From Candidatus Egerieicola pullicola (lineage in GTDB: Bacteria > Bacillota > Clostridia > Oscillospirales > Ruminococcaceae), in assembly GCA_018712465.1 (NCBI GenBank), contig DVGY01000167.1, positions 1-8,102 on the forward strand: a stretch of 8,102 nt of DNA, given 5' to 3'. A program made the translations under genes and the position numbers. A model generated the notes under the pieces. It was not told the origin of the DNA, did not search any database, and was given only the letters and a program-made list of their open reading frames with translations. The first letter of the stretch is position 1. Each line of letters begins with the position of its first letter. Below, piece by piece: positions 5,579-8,102 of the stretch.

Positions 5579-6472
5579 ATGCTGTATCTTGGATTGGCGT
5601 GCTTATTGCTGGCAGGCATGACGGCGTTTCTGCTGGGAAAGCTGATGCTGCTTTATCGGGGGCTGAAAGCGCTTCAGGACGGGGTAGAACTCTGCCTTTC
5701 CCAAGACACCAACACCCTGCTGCGGGTTCCCAGCCGGGATAAGCGCCTTTGCCGGTTTGCCAACGCCCTCAACCAGCAGCTGACCCAGCTTCGCCGGCAG
5801 CGGCAGCGGTATCAGCAGGGGGACGTGGAGTTAAAGGAAGCGGTGACCAACCTTTCCCATGATCTGCGCACCCCCCTCACCGCCATCTTCGGCTATCTGG
5901 AGCTGCTCCGGCGGCAGCATTTGGCTCCTCCCTCCTCCCAGTACCTGGAGCAGATCGAAAACCGGTGCCAGGCCATGAAACAGTTGTTGGAAGAATTGTT
6001 CCGGTACTCGGTGATTCTTTCCGGACAGCAGCAGCCCCAACGCAAGCCGGTTTCCCTCAACGGGATGCTGGAGGAAAGCCTGGCCGCCTACTACGCCGCC
6101 TTCACCAGCCGGGGCATTGCCCCCACCGTCTCCCTGCCTTCCACGCCGGTGCAGACCTTGGGAGATCCCAAATGGCTGGCCCGGATCTTCAACAACATCC
6201 TCAGCAACATTCTGAAATACAGCGACGGCAATTTTCAGGTGACCCTCACCTCTGCCGGAACCATTACCTTTTCCAACCCCGCTTCCCGGCTCAGCGCCGT
6301 GGAGGTGCAGCGGCTGTTTGACCGGTTTTTCACGGTGGAAACCGGCCGCACCTCCACCGGACTGGGGCTATCCATTGCCAAAGTGCTGACCCAGCGGATG
6401 GGCGGAAACATCTCGGCGGACTACCGGGAAGGCTGGCTTTCCATCCAACTGCAATTTCCGCCGGCCCCATAA
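5579..6472 (+). CDS. Membrane sensor histidine kinase, short N-terminal sensor
   Basis: A 297-residue two-component kinase, probably partner of the regulator at 2177-2839. Only one clear membrane segment is visible (about residues 3-25) and there is no sizeable extracellular domain, so sensing is likely within the membrane or through the ABC transporter. A linker leads to the H-box NLSHDLRTPLTAIFGYLELL with phospho-acceptor H94. The ATPase part has the N-box RIFNNILSNILKYS (202-215), F-box LFDRFF (246-251) and G2 box STGLGLSIAK (259-268). The usual DxGxG of the G1 box is absent: that place reads FSNPASRL (231-238), as in some VanS- and lantibiotic-type kinases. AAGGAAG about 6 bases upstream supports the ATG at 5579. 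It is the last gene of the cassette and is followed by a terminator. Confidence 0.92.
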   Translation: MLYLGLACLLLAGMTAFLLGKLMLLYRGLKALQDGVELCLSQDTNTLLRVPSRDKRLCRFANALNQQLTQLRRQRQRYQQGDVELKEAVTNLSHDLRTPLTAIFGYLELLRRQHLAPPSSQYLEQIENRCQAMKQLLEELFRYSVILSGQQQPQRKPVSLNGMLEESLAAYYAAFTSRGIAPTVSLPSTPVQTLGDPKWLARIFNNILSNILKYSDGNFQVTLTSAGTITFSNPASRLSAVEVQRLFDRFFTVETGRTSTGLGLSIAKVLTQRMGGNISADYREGWLSIQLQFPPAP

Positions 6473-6476
6473 AAAC

Positions 6477-6505
6477 TGCCGTCCCGGGACCATTCCGAGA
6501 CGGCA
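6477..6505. terminator. Bidirectional terminator between kinase and spoIVB
   Basis: TGCCGTC (6477-6483) and GACGGCA (6499-6505) pair, with further pairing after one mismatch. On the minus strand the stem is followed by GTTTTT, a good terminator for spoIVB; on the plus strand by ATTTGTT, weaker but serving the cassette. It fills the 38-base gap between the two convergent stops. Confidence 0.8.
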
Positions 6506-6510
6506 ATTTG

Positions 6511-7728
6511 TTACGAGGCAGCTTCCTCCACCTGTTCCAGCTGCTCCACCATGGTCTCCGCAAAAATACCGTACCCCATGGTGGGGTCATTGACAAATAC
6601 GTGGGTCACCGCGCCCACTAATTTCCCGTTTTGCAGAATGGGAGTGCCGCTCATTCCCTGGACAATTCCCCCTGTTTTGTCCAGCAAATCCGGATCGGTG
6701 ACCTGAATCACCAGGTTTTTGGTGTCATCCTCCCCTGTCATGGAGACCGAGCAGATTTCAATGTCGTATTCCCGGGGTTCCCCGTCGGTAAGGGCGCAGA
6801 GAACGGTGGCTGGACCGGCTTCCACTTCCTGCTTATACCCCAGCTCCACCGGTTCCATGCCATCCAAATCCAAACCGGTCAAGGTGCCGTACACCCCGGT
6901 TTGATTGTTCAGCAGAATATTGCCCAAGGGAATGTTGGATGCAAACACGCCGTCCAGTTCCCCCGGTTCCCCGGCGGTGCCTTTGGTGATGGAATGAATG
7001 GTCACCGGACAGACCTCCCCCGATTCCACCGGCAGGATGGTTCCGGTATCCGGATCGGTGATAGGGTGGCCCAGACCGGCAAAGGTTTCGGTGTCGGCAT
7101 TGATGAAGGTGACGGTGCCGATGCCGGCGGCGCTGTCCCGAATCCACAACCCGGATTTATAGGTGCCGTCGGTGGAGGAAAGTACCGGAGTCAAGGTGAC
7201 GGTATGTTCTCCGTCCTCCCGCTGAAGGGTCAATTCCATGGGTTCCCCGCCGCTTTCCCGGATGAGATAGGAAATTTCTTCGTTGCGGGTAACCTCTTTT
7301 TGATTCACCTTGCAGATAATGTCCCCTTCCTGAATATCACAGCCCTGGTAAGGCTCCTTGGTTCCCTGGGCGGTGACCACCGGGCTGAATCCCACTACCA
7401 CAGCCCCTTGGGAAAACATCTTCACCCCAAAGGCTTCCCCGGAGGGAATCACCGTCAAATCCTGGCACTCCTGCACCGCTACCGTTTTAATGGGCATAAT
7501 GCCGAACAGACTCAGCGTCTGGTTCTGGGGATGGGTGGAGGACATAACCGCTTGCTGGTCGGAAACGTTCTCCACTGCCACCACCGCCCGCTGGGTCAGC
7601 ACCAGGTCTTCCCCTTGGGATACATAATACTGATTGGGCAAACTGATTCCATACCAAAGGTTCAATCCCCAGAGAATCACCGCCAACACCAGTGTCCCGG
7701 CGGCTCCACGGCGTATCCATTGATACAT
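6511..7728 (-). CDS. spoIVB: SpoIVB serine protease (S55 family)
   Basis: A 405-residue sporulation protease. In B. subtilis SpoIVB is made in the forespore, secreted to the intermembrane space and cleaves SpoIVFA, freeing SpoIVFB to activate sigma-K. An N-terminal membrane anchor (about 8-28) is followed by a PDZ domain (about 112-182, GCDIQEGDIICKVN) and the S55 peptidase domain. Catalytic residues match: H221 in GLGHPITD, D345 in VTDPDLLDKTGG and S360 in GMSGTPI, corresponding to H236, D363 and S378 of B. subtilis. The C-terminal VGAVTHVFVNDPTMGYGIF is diagnostic. The ATG has AGGGGAG about 9 bases upstream. It normally directly precedes spo0A; here a five-gene cassette on the other strand separates them. 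No convincing sigma-F/G promoter was found, though a sigma-A-like -10 lies at 7832-7837. Confidence 0.96.
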   Translation of the reverse strand: MYQWIRRGAAGTLVLAVILWGLNLWYGISLPNQYYVSQGEDLVLTQRAVVAVENVSDQQAVMSSTHPQNQTLSLFGIMPIKTVAVQECQDLTVIPSGEAFGVKMFSQGAVVVGFSPVVTAQGTKEPYQGCDIQEGDIICKVNQKEVTRNEEISYLIRESGGEPMELTLQREDGEHTVTLTPVLSSTDGTYKSGLWIRDSAAGIGTVTFINADTETFAGLGHPITDPDTGTILPVESGEVCPVTIHSITKGTAGEPGELDGVFASNIPLGNILLNNQTGVYGTLTGLDLDGMEPVELGYKQEVEAGPATVLCALTDGEPREYDIEICSVSMTGEDDTKNLVIQVTDPDLLDKTGGIVQGMSGTPILQNGKLVGAVTHVFVNDPTMGYGIFAETMVEQLEQVEEAAS

Positions 7729-7831
7729 AGCGCTTCTCCCCTCTTGTCATTTTTTTGCGGATCTGAAGTTTAGTCTTTGCAAGAAGGTGAAAATCATACC
7801 GGGTTTGCATTTTTTGTATGTTGTAAATAAA

Positions 7832-7840
7832 ATTATAACA
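7832..7840 (-). promoter_or_regulatory. Extended -10 upstream of spoIVB
   Basis: On the minus strand TGT precedes a perfect TATAAT (7837-7832), an extended -10 with no clear -35; the left arm of a palindrome (7852-7861) lies in the -35 zone. The leader to spoIVB would be about 95 bases. A forespore-type promoter would be expected for spoIVB, so this may be an additional or unrelated start. Confidence 0.45.
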
Positions 7841-7851
7841 TTTAATCAAGG

Positions 7852-7891
7852 TGAGAGCAGATTTTTTGACACCCTAAATTTTCTGCTCTCA
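7852..7891. repeat. 10-bp inverted repeat between divergent promoters
   Basis: TGAGAGCAGA (7852-7861) and TCTGCTCTCA (7882-7891) are perfect inverted copies 20 bases apart. They lie between the minus-strand -10 at 7832-7837 and the plus-strand promoter at 7894-7923. This fits a shared operator with half-sites about three turns apart, or a stem-loop; no regulator is recognised. Confidence 0.55.
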
Positions 7892-7893
7892 GG

Positions 7894-7934
7894 TTGTATT
7901 TTACCCCTGGCATCCGTTATAATAGAGATAACGG
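7894..7934 (+). promoter_or_regulatory. Plus-strand promoter with overlapping palindrome
   Basis: TTGTAT (7894-7899), an 18-base spacer and TATAAT (7918-7923) form a plausible sigma-A promoter. A perfect 7-bp inverted repeat, CCGTTAT (7914-7920) and ATAACGG (7928-7934), covers its -10 and start point. No coding sequence begins downstream within the window, so the product would be a gene beyond the edge or a small RNA. Confidence 0.45.
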
Positions 7935-7948
7935 CACAGGCTCTCGCT

Positions 7949-7988
7949 AAAAACAAAAAAGCTCCTTTTTCCTCAGAGAAAAAGCTTT
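7949..7988 (-). terminator. Intrinsic terminator for a minus-strand transcript from the right
   Basis: On the minus strand AAAGCT then TTTTC pair with GAAAA and AGCTTT (7988-7983 with 7963-7958; 7982-7978 with 7971-7967; a 3-base bulge), followed by TTTGTTTTT down to 7949. This implies a minus-strand gene or RNA ending here whose body lies mostly beyond the right edge. Confidence 0.5.
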
Positions 7989-8102
7989 CCTCTTTGACTG
8001 CGCCGTGAGAGGATATTTTCAGCGAAACGTTTTTAGTACTCACCTCAAAAGCAGTGGTTTTGGCGTCATCGGCTGTACGTGAAAACCGCTGCTTTCCCTA
8101 TA
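7989..8102. other. Non-coding right edge with a long hairpin
   Basis: No supported ORF. AAAGCAGTGGTTTT (8048-8061) and AAAACCGCTGCTTT (8082-8095) form a 14-bp stem (one wobble pair) with a 20-base loop. Neither strand has a long T tract after it. It could be a weak terminator of the gene to the right or part of a structured RNA. The 374-base stretch from 7729 to 8102 is more AT-rich than the coding parts. Confidence 0.45.

Noticed and set aside
2100..6510. Mobile element carrying the cassette
   Set aside because: No transposase, integrase, target-site duplication or terminal repeat was found at either junction, and the base composition looks like the flanks.
6631..7773. 380-residue plus-strand ORF opposite spoIVB
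   Set aside because: Antisense to catalytic motifs of SpoIVB; Gly/His-rich shadow composition and no ribosome site or family signature.
7787..8043. Small ORFs on both strands upstream of spoIVB (7787-8008 plus, 7846-8043 minus)
   Set aside because: Both begin with GTG without proper ribosome site spacing and overlap the palindromes, promoter elements and terminator seen there.
7729..8102. tRNA, tmRNA or CRISPR array in the right intergenic region
   Set aside because: No cloverleaf arms, tmRNA tag frame or regularly spaced direct repeats were seen; only separate inverted repeats.

Overview
The window looks like chromosome from a spore-forming Firmicute of class Clostridia, probably a moderately GC-rich Oscillospiraceae/Ruminococcaceae-type lineage. 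The evidence is an intact Spo0A, an intact SpoIVB protease, a YloU/YloV-type pair (Asp23 protein plus DAK-domain kinase), strong AGGAGG ribosome sites and GC-rich coding sequence. Lineage below class is inference.

Layout. Bases 1-831 (minus) carry a truncated DAK/FakA-like kinase gene and, just upstream in the same operon, an Asp23/Gls24-family gene with a TTG start and a good sigma-A-type promoter. Bases 832-1094 are non-coding and hold that promoter, competing inverted-repeat arms and a hairpin behind spo0A. Bases 1095-1865 (minus) are spo0A with its own promoter. Bases 1866-2176 are a divergent promoter region. Bases 2177-6472 (plus) form a five-gene cassette: OmpR-type response regulator, ABC ATPase, two paralogous six-helix permeases and a short histidine kinase. 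A bidirectional terminator sits at 6477-6505. Bases 6511-7728 (minus) are spoIVB. Bases 7729-8102 are AT-rich, non-coding and full of palindromes.

How the genes work together. SpoIVB and Spo0A are normally direct neighbours in endospore formers; here an oppositely oriented two-component/ABC-transporter cassette lies between them. The cassette resembles BcrAB/CprABC/LanFEG-type peptide-resistance modules. Four heptamer repeats at 11-12 bp phasing lie between the regulator and the ATPase gene, 9 bp before an extended -10, and look like the regulator's own binding sites, so the transporter is probably switched on by the cassette's own regulator.

The most unusual point is in Spo0A. The DNA-binding domain is fully canonical, but the phospho-acceptor aspartate is glutamate (E56) and the conserved receiver lysine is arginine (R106). 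This suggests a sporulation master regulator that is not switched by a normal phosphorelay. All calls are from reading the sequence alone, without database searches.
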